NCBI GenBank assembly: GCA_922989275.2
Contig: OV277866.1
Location: 37,899,246-37,963,245 of the forward strand
Direction: 5' to 3'
Source: Gari tellinella
Taxonomy: Eukaryota > Mollusca > Bivalvia > Cardiida > Psammobiidae
DNA length: 64,000 nt
A program made the position numbers and the translations under genes. Under the pieces are notes generated by a model. That model worked only from the letters and a program-made list of their open reading frames with translations. It did no database searches and was not told the DNA's origin. Positions 1 to 10,504 of this stretch are shown here, piece by piece. How positions within the stretch are numbered: position 1 is the first letter of the stretch; every line of letters starts with the position of its first letter.

Positions 1-268
1 CGGATGGCAGTTGAGGTCATGATCAAAGGCCACATGATACATGTGTGTTACTAAAATATATTTTTGTTTGGGTTTGGTTTCCAGATAATACCTTTTGTCC
101 TGCAATGTTTGCAATGTCTCAAAGATCTCACTTTAAATTGTTATATTTAAATACTGCAATACCGGAAGAAAGACATCAGTTTAGAGATGTCACGACATAG
201 AGAGGCAGCTTGAGTGGTATGTCACGAACAACAAATCTTGAAATCACCTAATTCTGTAAACATTTTAA

Positions 269-509
269 GCCTTTCATGATCAAATTATTCGGGAGATGTT
301 TACCTCTTCACCACTTTATTGCCGCCTATTTCAGTATTGGTGTCTGCAAGACACGTTGTAAAGTTAAATCAAAAGTTGTATGACTTAATAGAGATTGATA
401 AGAGTGTCAAACAGATTGGGTCCTGATCAGACGCCGCGTTACGCGGGGTCTGATCAGGACCCAAACTGTTTGGAAACGCGCTTTAAGGCTTCATGGATAA
501 TGAAAGGGG
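269..509 (-). mobile_element. Family B MITE (TTAA, type I hairpin), 5'-most copy
   Basis: TTAA (265-268) precedes a CCTTTCATGATCAAATTATT end. The far end reads GAAAGGGG followed by TTAC, a decayed TTAA. The central hairpin at 408-472 has arms CAAACAGATTGGGTCC and GGACCCAAACTGTTTG, so the inner GGTCC/GGACC pair differs from the family GGATCC but stays paired. The internal stretch resembles the copies at 7988 and 28758. It is a non-autonomous DNA element with no coding capacity. Confidence 0.75.
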
Positions 510-914
510 TTACGTGCTACAGAAAAATCCTATAATACCACTCAAAAAGGGGTCCGTTATTTGTCCTTAATAAAGGAATGACCCTGGTTAAAGCAAGATG
601 AAAATAAACCAGTACATGTAGAACCATCCAAGGTATTAACAGGGTCACATGGTCGCGAAAGCTGGAGTCCATAGAAAGTAAAAGAACTATTTCTTTAAAA
701 GAACTGTCCTCTACAAAACCGGTTAGCGACGGCTAATATTGATCCTAAAGTTTAACAATGTTAAAATAATGTTTTATAGCAAAACATGTACTCATTTAGA
801 AGACGCTTGGAAATATAAATAGAACTAAGCAAGACAAAACTGAGTAGTTCGTCACGGAATTATTTCAAATTGAAGTTTTATGTACATTATTAAATGTGTT
901 TCGAACCAGTTTAA

Positions 915-1125
915 CCGTTTTATTCTCATTGACGTCATAAAATGCATTTGCGAACAGATTTGATCATATTACGATCAAAACTGTTTGTCTCTTGTTTTGA
1001 AATTAAGTCAGTGATACTGCCGTAAATCTAACTTTGAAACGATATTGCAGACAACAATATTGAAGCAGACGACAATATGGCGGTTAAGAGGTAAAAGCCT
1101 CATGATAAATTTAATCATGGAAGAG
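915..1125 (+). mobile_element. Family B MITE, shortened hairpin
   Basis: TTAA at 911-914 and 1126-1129 bound the element. The interior carries the family B tail (GCAGACGACAATATGGCGG). The hairpin is reduced to GAACAGATTTGATCA...TGATCGTAAT-type arms without the GC-rich centre, so the central part of the palindrome has been lost. Confidence 0.65.
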
Positions 1126-1274
1126 TTAATGGTTATTTCATGCGTTCAGCAGGTGACACGTTCATAACTCGAGTATTTCAAGCGTAATCCCATCACTGCC
1201 TTGGTGACATCTGTTTTGTACAACAGTCGTCTGCTTTTATTTCTCAGATTTAAATTTTAGGAAAAATTACTTAA

Positions 1275-1523
1275 CTGATTATAACCTGACACTTCCAATA
1301 GAAAATTCCAGTTTACAATAAAGGCTGGTCCATTTTAGACTATTTAGGTTTTTTTTTTTATAATACGCGTATATTTCAAAATGACAAACAGTGAAGTCCC
1401 TGATTAGAGGGCTCCTGCAGGAGCCCTCTAATCAGGGACTTCAGTGTTTGCATTAGACAAGTGTACTCTTTACAAATTTGGTTAAGGACGCATATATGCG
1501 TCAGTTAAATAATAGCGTAATGA
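1275..1523 (+). mobile_element. Family D MITE (TTAA) with GAGGGCTCC hairpin
   Basis: TTAA (1271-1274) is followed by CTGATTATAACCTGACACTTCC, matching the intact copy at 57630. The hairpin at 1385-1450 has arms CAAACAGTGAAGTCCCTGAT and a PstI-like CTGCAG centre. One outer base is mismatched (CAGTGTTTG for CACTGTTTG). The right end GCGTAATGAG runs directly into a family B fragment. Confidence 0.75.
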
Positions 1524-1630
1524 GTATCAAACATTTTGGATTAGACGCTGCGTTACGCGACGTCTGATCAGAATTCAAACCGTTTGCAAATAACCACTAT
1601 ACTCGGGGTAAGGTAGTGACAAGATTTAGA
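1524..1630 (-). mobile_element. Family B fragment joined to D element
   Basis: Starts TATCAAACATTTTGG, carries a decayed type I hairpin (core GACGCTGCGTTACGCGACGTC) and the family B outer segment ACTCGGGGTAAGGTAGTGAC. It abuts the D element without a clear TTAA, which suggests a chimeric junction. Confidence 0.55.
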
Positions 1631-2185
1631 TAAAGCAAAAACGTTGGGCGGAAAAATTGAGAAATATCTTAGTATTTTACATTAACGAAAGTCAATGGAA
1701 AATACTGGACTAGTCTAAGTTAAAAACAACAGTATTTCAAAAATGTTAGTTTCTTTTAATCTTTGTGCCAGCACATTGGATAAAAGTGTTGGCATTTTGA
1801 ATGAAGTCCCATAAGTATGAGTGTCAAACAGTTTCCTTACTGATAAGCCGCCGAAATACAATCGGATATGTAGTTAAACATTGAGGAAATGTCATTTGTG
1901 TTGGATTTGGTCAGGATAGAAATTATTTCATCGACATCATTATAAATAATACATTGAGACATAATGGACAATATCTTACATGTCCGATTTGCCAATAATT
2001 ATTTAACAGTTATATTATAATCAAGGGCATAATATATGACACGTCGTTTTGAACACTTGCGTTTACACTGTTTGCCTATGTTAATTTTGGATTAAACCAA
2101 ACCCTCTTTATGTCATGGCATCGTCGGCTTTATATATATCGTTTCAATTTAACCCATGTATGCATAATAACTACTTTCATTTTAA

Positions 2186-2379
2186 TCCGCCTGATGTGCA
2201 TGCACTCTTTTCTTTAAAAGGGATTTCTTGTCTAACTTCAATGTTCCAATTTTATTTATGGAAGAAATTACTGTAAGCAGACAGTGTATACTCAGATCAG
2301 ATGCCGCATTATGCGGCGTCTGATCTGAGTCTACACTGTTTGTCTATTTCCCATTTGTGGGACGCTATGCACAAAAGGG
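2186..2379 (+). mobile_element. Family C MITE (TTAA), CATTATG-loop hairpin
   Basis: TTAA at 2182-2185. The right end ACAAAAGGGT matches the family C end ACAAATGGGTTAA. The hairpin near 2280-2342 has arms ACAGTGTATACTCAGATCAG and a CGCATTATGCG centre. This TGTAGACTC-type outer stem separates family C from family B. Confidence 0.65.
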
Positions 2380-2489
2380 TAAAGTTTAAAGATGGTTGAC
2401 CCGAAATGCATCAATACAATATACATGTAAAAACAATTTGATTTCCATTTACATGTATATTCTATACTTAGTCTTTGTCGATGGAAATT

Positions 2490-2761
2490 GATTTACATTT
2501 GCAAACAGCTTGAAACCAGATCAGACGCAGCGTAACGCGGCGTTTGATCTGGATTCAAGTTGTTTGTCACTCGCCATTAAGTTTGTTTCTGTCAGAATGT
2601 CCAATATGTTATTTTGAGAAAAACAACTGACGACATCTTTAAGTAGGCGCTTTTACAGCAGTCAAAGCGTTTGACATAATTGTCCTGTTATGAAACTGTG
2701 GCAATGTGAGTTGGAAGGAGGAACTCGTTATTTGTAGGGCCGTTGTAGAGAGGGAACACTG
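2490..2761 (-). mobile_element. Family G MITE, partial
   Basis: A hairpin of the family G type (CAAACAGCTTGAA...TTCAAGTTGTTTG) at 2502-2566 is followed by decayed family G interior. The diagnostic end GTTGTAGAGAGGGAACACTG at 2742-2761 is flanked by TA. The distal end is not recognisable. Confidence 0.6.
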
Positions 2762-2763
2762 TA

Positions 2764-3805
2764 TAAGGAGGTCTAAATTACTGTCGTATAGGCGTATATT
2801 ATTTGTCTAATGCAATAATATGTTTGAGTACCTACCTAGGTCGTTATCTTATCCGTTCATTATAATAACCTATTGAAGCTATGTATTAAATACATCTTGA
2901 GACATGCATAATACTGCAAGGCCCCAACTATTACAATTATAGTATCTTCCCCCTTAAAATTCACCCATAATTACCTGGAAAAGCTGTACTATTATTCGGC
3001 TTATCGGCTCCTTGCTGGTCTTATCCATACGAACATTAGATTGTATTTGCCGCTTATCCGCCACCCCGGGGCTTCAAAAGAAGTCATATCAGCTTTAGTT
3101 CCCCTCCGCGGATAAATTATTACAAACTATTTGAGAGATGCATTCGATAAAGTGTTAATTACGATTTTTAATGTTAGATAGATGTGCATATAAAATGTGT
3201 TCACATTTTCAGATAATTTTCCCCGACTTTATGCATTTCTTATTTAATTCACACCCCTGGAATCCCGGTGTATAGTTTTTTCCGCTGCTATCATCGCGAT
3301 CTTTAGGAGGCATCACGGTTGTTTTGGGGCCACGTACAAAATTTAATCGTCATTCATCTCGATGTAAAGTTGTGCGCGAGATACTTTCATCTTACAAGTT
3401 ACGTCGTACTCCCAAGAAAATAATGGAATAAAAAGATAATAAAAATATTTAAAAATAATATGGCTAGAAAATAACCAGGTTTAAAGCCAACATCAGCATG
3501 TTTGTCATCAGTAGTTGGCGGAGAACTCCACTATCAAAATTATGTTCGTTGATATTCTACATTAGATAAAGTTTAATAGCATCCTCACAAAATGTATACA
3601 GATAAACTACAGTCGAGGTCGGCGTTCACAAATGAGCATTGAACACAATGTACGAAATGTTTAACTATTGGACAATGTCAACCCAGAGGGAATCCTTATC
3701 TGTACACAAAACCCTATGTTGCTACGAAGCAATATCATCGCCACGAGTTCTAGTGAGAAGTCTCAATGTTAAGGTTAATTGGAGACGTAAAGAAATCATA
3801 TTCAT
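2764..3805. other. AT-rich stretch, no gene recognised
   Basis: About 1 kb of apparently single-copy DNA. I see no long reading frame, no RNA gene and no family A-S repeat. The GC-richer patch around 3060-3110 has no recognisable signal. Confidence 0.5.
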
Positions 3806-3809
3806 TTAA

Positions 3810-4000
3810 CTCATTAACCCCTGAAGCTTTAAATGAACAGTTCAAGATTCAAAATACGTCTAGTCCGTTTTTGACTATTCATGGTTGATTTGAACAATAT
3901 ATTTCAAAATGACAAACAGTGTAGACCCTGATCAGAGGATTCATTGAGTATCCCTCAGATCGGGGTATACTCTGTTTGCATAAACAAGTGTACCTTTGAC
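3810..4000 (+). mobile_element. Family D MITE, decayed
   Basis: TTAA (3806-3809) followed by CTCATTAACCCCTGAAGC, the family D left end. The hairpin at about 3913-3979 keeps CAAACAGTGTAGACCCTGATC on the left arm, but the centre is disturbed and the right arm has ACTCTGTTTG. The right terminus is not resolved. Confidence 0.55.
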
Positions 4001-4519
4001 AGGTATATTGTTGTTTAACAAATTATTATCATTGCAAAAGGTTTCGAGTGACCCATTATCTGATCAGTCTATAAATTGTTGGACACGCAGATAACATTAA
4101 ATCCACATTAGATCAAAACATTTGTTGTTGTGTTTTCTATGTTTTTGAATCGCGATTGCGATTATTGTCATTGAACCAGTTGCTCCATAAATACGCCCTT
4201 TTACGCCTCTGATGTTTTCCTAAATTTGATGAAACAGTATATAGTCATGAATGTATACATACCAAACAATTGTTTTAAATCATGTTTAATTTTTGTTTCT
4301 TTATCATGTTTATCCAAACTATGGTCGCCACCCTGTTTCCTTTGTCGTTTTTGTTTGTTTAAGGTTAATATTTTGTAGGACCACATTTCTCAATAACTGT
4401 CTTAGGTAACCTTTTGAAACTTTATATCGAGTTTAAAAAAACACGACGGACAGTGGACATAAGGAGATCACAATAGCTTACCAATAACTACAAAACCGTA
4501 AAACCCCTCAGCTTCAGCA

Positions 4520-4650
4520 GCGACTCAATTGTCTCCAATTGGATGTTGTTGTAGAGAGGGAACACTGTACAGATTAATCCGAGCAGCAAACAGTACAAAG
4601 TGGTAATCGGCGTCTGATCGGGTATCAGACTGTTTGCAATGGACGTGAGT
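4520..4650 (-). repeat. Family G end plus hairpin remnant
   Basis: GTTGTAGAGAGGGAACACTG followed by TA ends at about 4568 and is the family G terminus. A broken type I hairpin follows (GCAAACAG at about 4596, GGCGTCTGATC, CTGTTTGC at about 4638). Confidence 0.5.
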
Positions 4651-4905
4651 GTTTGAGCGTACAAGTGTTTTCTTGGAAAGAAAAGGGGGTGTCCCTTCTT
4701 TATCCTCCATTATTCTAATTTGAAATCGTCTTACCCAGGGGTCTCTCTTATTTAATCAATGCTTACCTATTTCCATTACGTATTTAGTGTCATCTTACAC
4801 AACTAACGCCGTGCATTAATTTTCGATTAACCACTTGACTAATATCTTTACTGCCATGCTTATACGCCTTCTGACCACCTGAAGAAAACTAGATTCTACT
4901 TCAAA

Positions 4906-5111
4906 CCCTTTACTGCCATGGCTTCATCTGGTTTTTACAATTAGCTCCTATTTCTATTTCTCAAAATCAAACGTTACGTATTTTGACTTAAGAAATAACG
5001 AAATGAGTATCAAACATGTTGAATGCTGATCAGACGTCGCGTCACGTGGCTTCTGATCAGAATCCAAACTGTTTGGAAATAAGAATTATACTCGGGTAAC
5101 GCAGTGAAAGG
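4906..5111 (-). mobile_element. Family B MITE, reverse orientation
   Basis: CCCTTTACTGCCATGGC at the left and GCAGTGAAAGGG followed by TTAA (5112-5115) at the right are family B termini. The left TSD has decayed to TCAA. It contains the segment TATTTTGACTTAAGAAATAA, whose internal TTAA is the site used by a family C insertion in a related unit at 33391. The hairpin core is GACGTCGCGTCACG. Confidence 0.75.
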
Positions 5112-5447
5112 GTTAAAATTTCGATATTTATCAAATACAATGGAATAGGGCTTATGTAAGTAGCGTTCACAAGTGTTATAAGTGGAATCTAGTGATCCGT
5201 ATCTCAAACAAATCTGTAAGAGTCTTGTTGGGCCAAGTGTTCCACTCGTTCCTATATTACAGAGTTAACGCCTACCAGGCAGTCGGTGGTATATCTGTCT
5301 AAACAGCAAATCTTAAGGTAGCTAGTTCGATCCATGTTCCGACTACAGGGCGTGTGGACAACCGTCAAAGTAAAGGATGGGATGGACATCGTTAAGTGCC
5401 TGGAGGAATCTAACTTCTTATTCGCAGCATTACGCCTCTCACTGCCA

Positions 5448-6135
5448 TTTAACAATGTTCCCTCCGTACAGCGGCCATCCGAACAACGATTCTCACCGTT
5501 CAACAACGTTTTGGCGCTTTCCACCAAACACTATAATTATATGTCTGACACTTTCACCAATGTAATATCATCTACTTAAATTTGTGGTATGCTGGTTGTT
5601 GTTTTTGATTAAAGTTACGTATTGGACATAAAGAAGAGTGAATTGGACGAGTATTGGACATAAAGAAGAGTAAATTGGGCGAGTATTGGACATAAAGATG
5701 AGTGAATTGGACGAGTATTGGACATAAAGAAGAGTAAATTGGGCGAGCATTGGACATACAGAAGAGTAAATTGGGCGAGTATTGGACATAAAGAAGAGTA
5801 AATTGGGCGAGTATTGGACATAAAGAAGAGTAAATTGGGCGAGCATTGGACATACAGAAGAGTAAATTGGGCGAGTATTGGACATAAAGAAGAGTAACTT
5901 GGGCGAGTATTGGACATAAAGAAGAGTAAATTGGGCGAGTATTGGACATAAAGACGACGAGTGACAAACAGTTTGAACCCAGATCAGACGCCGCGTTACG
6001 CGGCGTCTGGTCTGGGTTTAACTGTTTGCAAATGTACTCTACGGGTATTAACTTTCCCTCCCTATATCATATCCCTCCGAACATAACACACACTCTTTGT
6101 CTCCCATTGTGGTTTTTTTTGTAGACAGGGAAGTG
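5448..6135 (+). mobile_element. Family G MITE enlarged by an internal minisatellite
   Basis: The left end GTTCCCTCCGTACAGCGGCC and the right end with CTTTGTCTCCCATTGTGG and TAGACAGGGAAGTG match family G copies of about 350 bp (10505, 14292). This copy is about 690 bp because a 32-bp unit has expanded between the interior ATTGGAC and the hairpin (about 5967-6028, core GACGCCGCGTTACGCGGCGTC). Confidence 0.8.
5621..5955. repeat. 32-bp minisatellite, about 10.5 units
   Basis: Units start every 32 bp at 5621, 5653, 5685 and so on to 5941 with ATTGGACATAAAGAAGAG, followed by TRAATTGGRCGAG. Variants (ACATACAG for ACATAAAG, CATTGG for TATTGG) recur as higher-order blocks. Because 32 is not a multiple of 3, all three reverse frames stay open with a 32-residue period, so the overlapping reading frames here are artefacts. 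Confidence 0.95.
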
Positions 6136-6502
6136 AATTTGACGATTTTGGCTAGGTCGGTGCAGCAAACAGTTTGAAAACTGAACAGGCGCCGAGTAAA
6201 TTAGGCTCAAATTGTTTTCCAATGGGTAAACTAGTTTAAGGACATACATCTTTTATTGATAATGAAAAAACATGTAGTCATTTTTGCAGATGTTTTGTTA
6301 CGTCAATTAAGCTAGTGACGCACGATATTGAGCTTTGATTATTTGACCCATTGTTGTTTCCATAACAACTTATTTGGCAAAAAACAAATTTAAATATCCT
6401 GTACGCAAAGATAAAGTTTTCTTTTATTCTGAAGAAATGTATACTTTTGACAAATCACCATCATGCTGTAAATCTCTTCATGGAAGCAAACCGGAACATT
6501 TA

Positions 6503-6709
6503 ACCCTTAGCCTGCTACTCACGACTATAGCTCCATATGCAAACAGTTTGGATCCGGATGAGACGCCTAGTAACTCGGCGTCTCATCCGGATCCAAGCTG
6601 TTTGACACTCGGACAACATTTTTAGCAATTTTGAGCACTTTTGAGCAACTTTGAAACTTGAAGCAGACGAGAAATATAGCAGACGACAATTTATTTGGCG
6701 GGCTAAGGT
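6503..6709 (+). mobile_element. Family B MITE with compensated hairpin
   Basis: TTAA at 6499-6502 and 6710-6713. The left end CCCTTAGCCTGCTACTC matches the subtype at 12271. The hairpin at about 6539-6604 reads CCGGATGAGACG on one arm and CGTCTCATCCGG on the other, where the family has CCAGATCAGACG and CGTCTGATCTGG. Both substitutions are paired. Confidence 0.85.
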
Positions 6710-6936
6710 TTAATGTCTTCGTCCGGCTTGTTGTGGTGCTCAGTTATTATTCGAATGATTTTTAATCTGAATTAAGATGCTTCTTATACATAATTATTAC
6801 AACAGAGTGTCATATATTAAAGAGGTTCTTCCGCTTTGATTGTCTAACGGACTGCTGAGCAATACTGCAGTTCTCTTTGTGTGTGTTTTATTCCTTTAAA
6901 CAAAACACAAAACCCTCATATAATGTCCATTAAATA

Positions 6937-7177
6937 CAATGGAGAATGCGTTTTTCTTTCCCAATAAACGCGTTTACGCTAAAACTATTATTTCATTGAA
7001 ATCAGGTTTGAACTAGATCAGACGTTGGGTAACCCACGTCTGACCAGGCTCCAAACTGTCTATTGGATTAAAATAAATAGAAAGAAGTTCAAACAGTCGT
7101 ATATTTCTCACATTTTAGTGCATTGCGTTTACGTTTAGTTTGCGATTAAACAGGAGAGAATAGCGTCTTCTTGACTG
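6937..7177 (+). mobile_element. Family A MITE, diverged
   Basis: Ends CAATGGAGAATGC...GACTG are flanked by TA on each side (6935-6936, 7178-7179). The hairpin core is GACGTTGGGTAACCCACGTC, changed on both arms from GACGCCGGGTAACCCGGCGTC but with a one-base length difference. Confidence 0.8.
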
Positions 7178-7208
7178 TAAAACCATCAATAGTACAATCA
7201 ATTTCATA

Positions 7209-7454
7209 CAGTGGAGAATCTGTTATTCTTTCCCAATAAACGCATTTACGCTAAAACTATTATTTGCAGTGCAAACAGTTTGGAGCCAGATCAGACGCCG
7301 GGTAACCCGGCGTCTGATCAGGCTCCAAACTGTGTGCCACCAAGATAAACATGAAATATCAGAATTGTCCAAAAGTTGTTCTTTTCTACGTTTTAGCGCT
7401 TTGCGTTTGCGTACGTTTGCGTTTAAACGGGAAAGAATAACAGATTCTCCACTG
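7209..7454 (+). mobile_element. Family A MITE, reference copy (Tc1/mariner-like ends)
   Basis: A non-autonomous DNA transposon of 246 bp with TIRs of about 26 bp starting CAGTGGAGAATCTGTTATTC, flanked by a TA duplication (7207-7208, 7455-7456). The CAGTG start and TA target are typical of Tc1/mariner. In order it holds: TIR, an AATAAACGC segment, the type I hairpin (7271-7337, centre GCCGGGTAACCCGGC), a CACCAAGATAAACATGAA segment, a GTTTGCGTACGTTTGCG segment and the inverse TIR. It has no transposase. I infer mobilisation by an autonomous relative elsewhere. I define this orientation as +. Confidence 0.93.
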
Positions 7455-7456
7455 TA

Positions 7457-7984
7457 TAAGGCGACCACTGAATAGACGAATATTCGGTAAATTTAGACCA
7501 TAATGATTGCTCATTGCAGATTAGAAATATTGCAGAAGGTTCCATAGATGTTTTTGCAGTAATGTATCCTGTATTAGGCAGTTATCTGCATTGAGAAAAC
7601 CTTAAGATACTTCAATTATGGTCTCTTAATCTAAGATTGACTGTATCTAACAAATATTATTTATAACGGTCTTACGTAGTAAATGTCAAAAACTGTTGAA
7701 AAGAAAATTATCCCTTATTAAGTCCTTACAAGATCCAGATCCAAACAATGAGCATCTATTTGTATTTGCTGATATGAATTAAGGGTCCCGTTAAGTCCCG
7801 CAAAGTAAACAAGTAGACAGTAATCGCGCGTGTCTAGTTTAGCCCCTACCATTGTGACACTTGTCAAAAGGGTCCGGGTTCCTTAGCTTAATCTTAAATA
7901 CATGTTTACTTAGGGCACTAAGCTGATCATCTAAACTGAACATTTCAATGATTGACGTAAAACGTCTTCTTTCTTTTGTGCGCT
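7457..7984. other. Unannotated AT-rich DNA
   Basis: Nothing recognisable: no long reading frame, tRNA-like fold or repeat end that I can identify. Confidence 0.45.
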
Positions 7985-7987
7985 TAA

Positions 7988-8229
7988 CCCTTTCGCTCTA
8001 AATGACGCTTAAAACGCGTTTGCAAACACTGTTTAGATCCTGATCAGACGCCGCGTAATGCGGCGTCTGATCAGCGCCCAAACAATTTGACACGTGTTTC
8101 GAAATTGCTTCAGTCATACTGCATAATTCTTTTAACTTTGAAGCGACATTGCAGAAAACAAAATCGAAGCAGACGACTATGAAACGGTGAAAGGGTAAAC
8201 GTCTCACGAAAAGGTTTGCAGTGAAAGGA
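7988..8229 (+). mobile_element. Family B MITE, long subtype
   Basis: TTAA at 7984-7987 and 8230-8233. Beyond the usual GAAACGGTGAAAGGG segment it extends to CAGTGAAAGGA, giving 242 bp. The same extension occurs at 269, 29220 and 50284. The hairpin core is GACGCCGCGTAATGCGGCGTC. Confidence 0.85.
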
Positions 8230-8276
8230 TTAATTTTAACTAGTACATGCTAAGCGAGACTTGGATAACACATTTG

Positions 8277-8342
8277 CAAACATTTTAGATTCAGACCAGA
8301 CGCCGTGTGACGCGGCGTCTGATCTGGATCCAAATCGATTGG
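8277..8342. repeat. Type I hairpin without clear MITE ends
   Basis: CAAACATTTTAGATTC on the left, core GACGCCGTGTGACGCGGCGTC, and GGATCCAAATCGATTGG on the right. Outer arms are decayed and inner arms nearly intact. Confidence 0.7.
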
Positions 8343-8442
8343 CACTAATGTTCAAAATTTACACAGTTTAAAAAATAAATGCAAACTAATTTGAGTTTGT
8401 TCACAGAGGACATATTCCAAGCAGGCGACACTATTACATGTA

Positions 8443-8688
8443 CAGTGGAGAATCTGTTATTCTTTCCCGTTTAAACGCAAACGTACGCAAACGCAAAACA
8501 CTAAAACGTAGAAAAGAACAACTTTTGGACAATTCTGATAATTCTTGTTTATCTTGGTGGCAAACAGTTTGGAGCCTGATCAGACGCCGGGTTACCCGGC
8601 GTCTGATCTGGCTCCAAACTGTTTGCACTGCAAATAATAGTTTTAGCGTAAACGCGTTTATTGGGAAAGAATAACGTTTTCTCCACTG
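8443..8688 (-). mobile_element. Family A MITE
   Basis: TA duplications at 8441-8442 and 8689-8690. Full 246-bp copy with mixed ends: GAGAATCTG at one end and GAGAAAACG at the other. The intact hairpin core is GACGCCGGGTTACCCGGCGTC. A family B element follows immediately. Confidence 0.92.
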
Positions 8689-8690
8689 TA

Positions 8691-8871
8691 ACCCCTTCAA
8701 TGCCGTGACGTCATCATTTTTAACCAATTGCCGTCTGTTTTTTTATTTAAGCTATATTGACATTAGTTTCAAACAGTTAGGATCCCGGCGTCTGATCGGG
8801 ATTGCAACGATTTGCAAATAACAGTTGTGCTCGGGGTGAACATTGAAGGGTCCGCCGAGGCAGTCAAGGGG
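8691..8871 (-). mobile_element. Family B MITE abutting a family A copy
   Basis: CCCCTTCAATGCCGTGACGTC at the left and GCAGTCAAGGGG followed by TTAA (8872-8875) at the right. The hairpin has lost its centre: CAAACAGTTAGGATC runs straight into CCGGCGTCTGATC. The left TTAA is replaced by the TA of the neighbouring A element. Confidence 0.7.
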
Positions 8872-8875
8872 TTAA

Positions 8876-9050
8876 ACCCTTGCCTGCTATTCGGGACTTC
8901 ATAATAATTTTCAAACAGTTTGGATCCAGATCAGACGCCGCGTAACATTCGTTTTTAGGTTTCTATACTTAACGAATGTATACATCTTAGTTATACAAAT
9001 TTTGCAGATAACAATTTCAAAGCAGACGATATATCAGCAGGACAAGGGCA
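8876..9050 (+). mobile_element. Family B MITE, half hairpin
   Basis: It starts at the same TTAA (8872-8875) that ends its neighbour. The hairpin has its left arm and loop (GACGCCGCGTAAC), then jumps to ATTCGTTTTTAGG, so the entire right arm is missing with the break at the loop. Confidence 0.7.
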
Positions 9051-9131
9051 AACAGGAAGTTTGGATCACGTTACTTCGTGGTAAATTGTTGCTGTGATGT
9101 ACATCTCTATACAGTATGCCTTATAATTATA

Positions 9132-9336
9132 CAGTAAAACCTCTCTATTATGACCACTGAATTTTGTCAATTATTAGGTGTTTACGACAGATGACTGCTT
9201 AAAGCAAGGTGACAGTAGAACAGAAAGCTCCTAAAAGAGATTTTTGTTTTACTGTCACCTTGCTTAAAGCTGTCACCTGTCTTCTATACTGTCAATAAGT
9301 CTTCGCTTTAGAGGTCGTAAAAGAGAGGATTTACTG
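9132..9336 (+). mobile_element. Family H MITE (pogo-like ends) with type II hairpin
   Basis: TIRs CAGTAAAACCTCTC / GAGAGGATTTACTG are flanked by TA (9130-9131, 9337-9338). The interior has a type II hairpin: GACTGCTTAAAGCAAGGTGA on one side and TCACCTTGCTTAAAGC on the other, with GAAAGCTCCTAAAAGAG at the centre. It is non-autonomous. Related copy: 14014. Confidence 0.85.
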
Positions 9337-9378
9337 TATATACATGTACATGTAGTAGTTTTTCTTTCACTACTACTT

Positions 9379-9610
9379 GTAACCCCGTCTCTGCCATGCC
9401 GTCATGTGCTTCTATAAACATTGTCGTTTGCTTTAAATCTCATTTTCAAATTCTAAATAAATCGATTAAAGTAAAATAGTAATGAGTGCAAAAGGGTTTG
9501 ATACTGATAAAACGATGAGTTAATCGCCATCTGATCAAGATCAAAACTGTTTGTGAATGGTTATTGTACATATATATATTCTAGATGGGATTAGGCAGTG
9601 AATGCATTAG
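9379..9610 (-). mobile_element. Family B MITE, decayed
   Basis: CCCCGTCTCTGCCATGCCGTC at the left, GAGTGCAAAAGGGTTTGATAC and CAAAACTGTTTG flanking a broken hairpin, and GGGATTAGGCAGTGAA at the right. No TSD survives. Confidence 0.5.
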
Positions 9611-9968
9611 CAAAACGAACATAAATGCAACAGTATGTAGAAAACGGCAATATGAAAAAATTGACTACTTTACTTGACTTGATAGATTTAAACTAATTAT
9701 CCCATAGTTTGTTTCTTGGATGGAAGATAGCTCACTCCTTAAAACAGGTTGAAAGTCGCTTAAAATCAAATAAGAAAATGTTATCTTTGCCAGGGCTATA
9801 GCAGACAACATTTTCTGCATTTATTACTAGGGCTATTCTATAGCATATACTTATAGATGTGAACACATATTTGTGGTCAAACTTGATTTGAATACCATCG
9901 TAGAAATGGGATACAGAAGCAGATCGTATCCTTCTACAGCCACCAGCAACAATACAGTCGACTAAATG

Positions 9969-10032
9969 AATAGTTTGGATCTCGATCAGACGCCGAGTGA
10001 CTCGGAGTCTGATGGGGATACAAAGCATCTGA
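9969..10032. repeat. Type I hairpin remnant
   Basis: AATAGTTTGGATCTCGATCAG, core GACGCCGAGTGACTCGG, then GTCTGATGGGGATACAAAG and TGACACTCG, which is the outer context seen in family B. Surrounding MITE ends are not recognisable. Confidence 0.6.
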
Positions 10033-10269
10033 CACTCGTTTCGTTACCTCTTGAGTTAACCAGACATTAATGTAACTTTAGAGTAGTGTGCAGTTGTATT
10101 TAAGAAAAACAATATCCTGGCGATGAAGTGGAAAAAACGATTCATTGACTTTTATATGCTTTGTCTGTTAGAGGGTTAAGCATTTAGATAGAATACAACA
10201 TGTTATTGTTCAGTATGATTATATGGTTTTTGCCCCTTATTGGTCTTACTTACTGCAAAGTATTATCAT

Positions 10270-10400
10270 ATTGTTCTTTTTTTCTTCTTCTTTAAATGTT
10301 CTTCGTTTTCGTTTTCTTCTACATGTACTAATATCCTCCTTTCTCCTTTTATCTCTCTCCCCACCCCCTCTCTCTCTCTTCTCTCTCTCTCTCATTCCGT
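10270..10400. repeat. Pyrimidine-rich simple sequence
   Basis: Imperfect TTC and TCTC tracts, ending in (CT)n around 10360-10395. Long frames read through it only because pyrimidine runs lack stop codons. Confidence 0.8.
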
Positions 10401-10504
10401 ATTCTTCTCTGTATTATCTCTACCTGCATATACATGTAGTAACATGTATAGCTATTTATTTCGCTAATGCTGTGATTGTCTGCTTACATTCTGTTCTCTA
10501 TCTA

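Noticed and set aside
5621..5955. Regularly spaced repeat resembling a CRISPR array
   Set aside because: Units are contiguous with no unique spacers, the genome is animal, and the array lies inside a MITE.
5568..5967. Three overlapping reverse-strand frames of 100-131 codons with a 32-residue internal repeat
   Set aside because: They are all products of the 32-bp minisatellite, which lacks reverse-strand stops in every frame.
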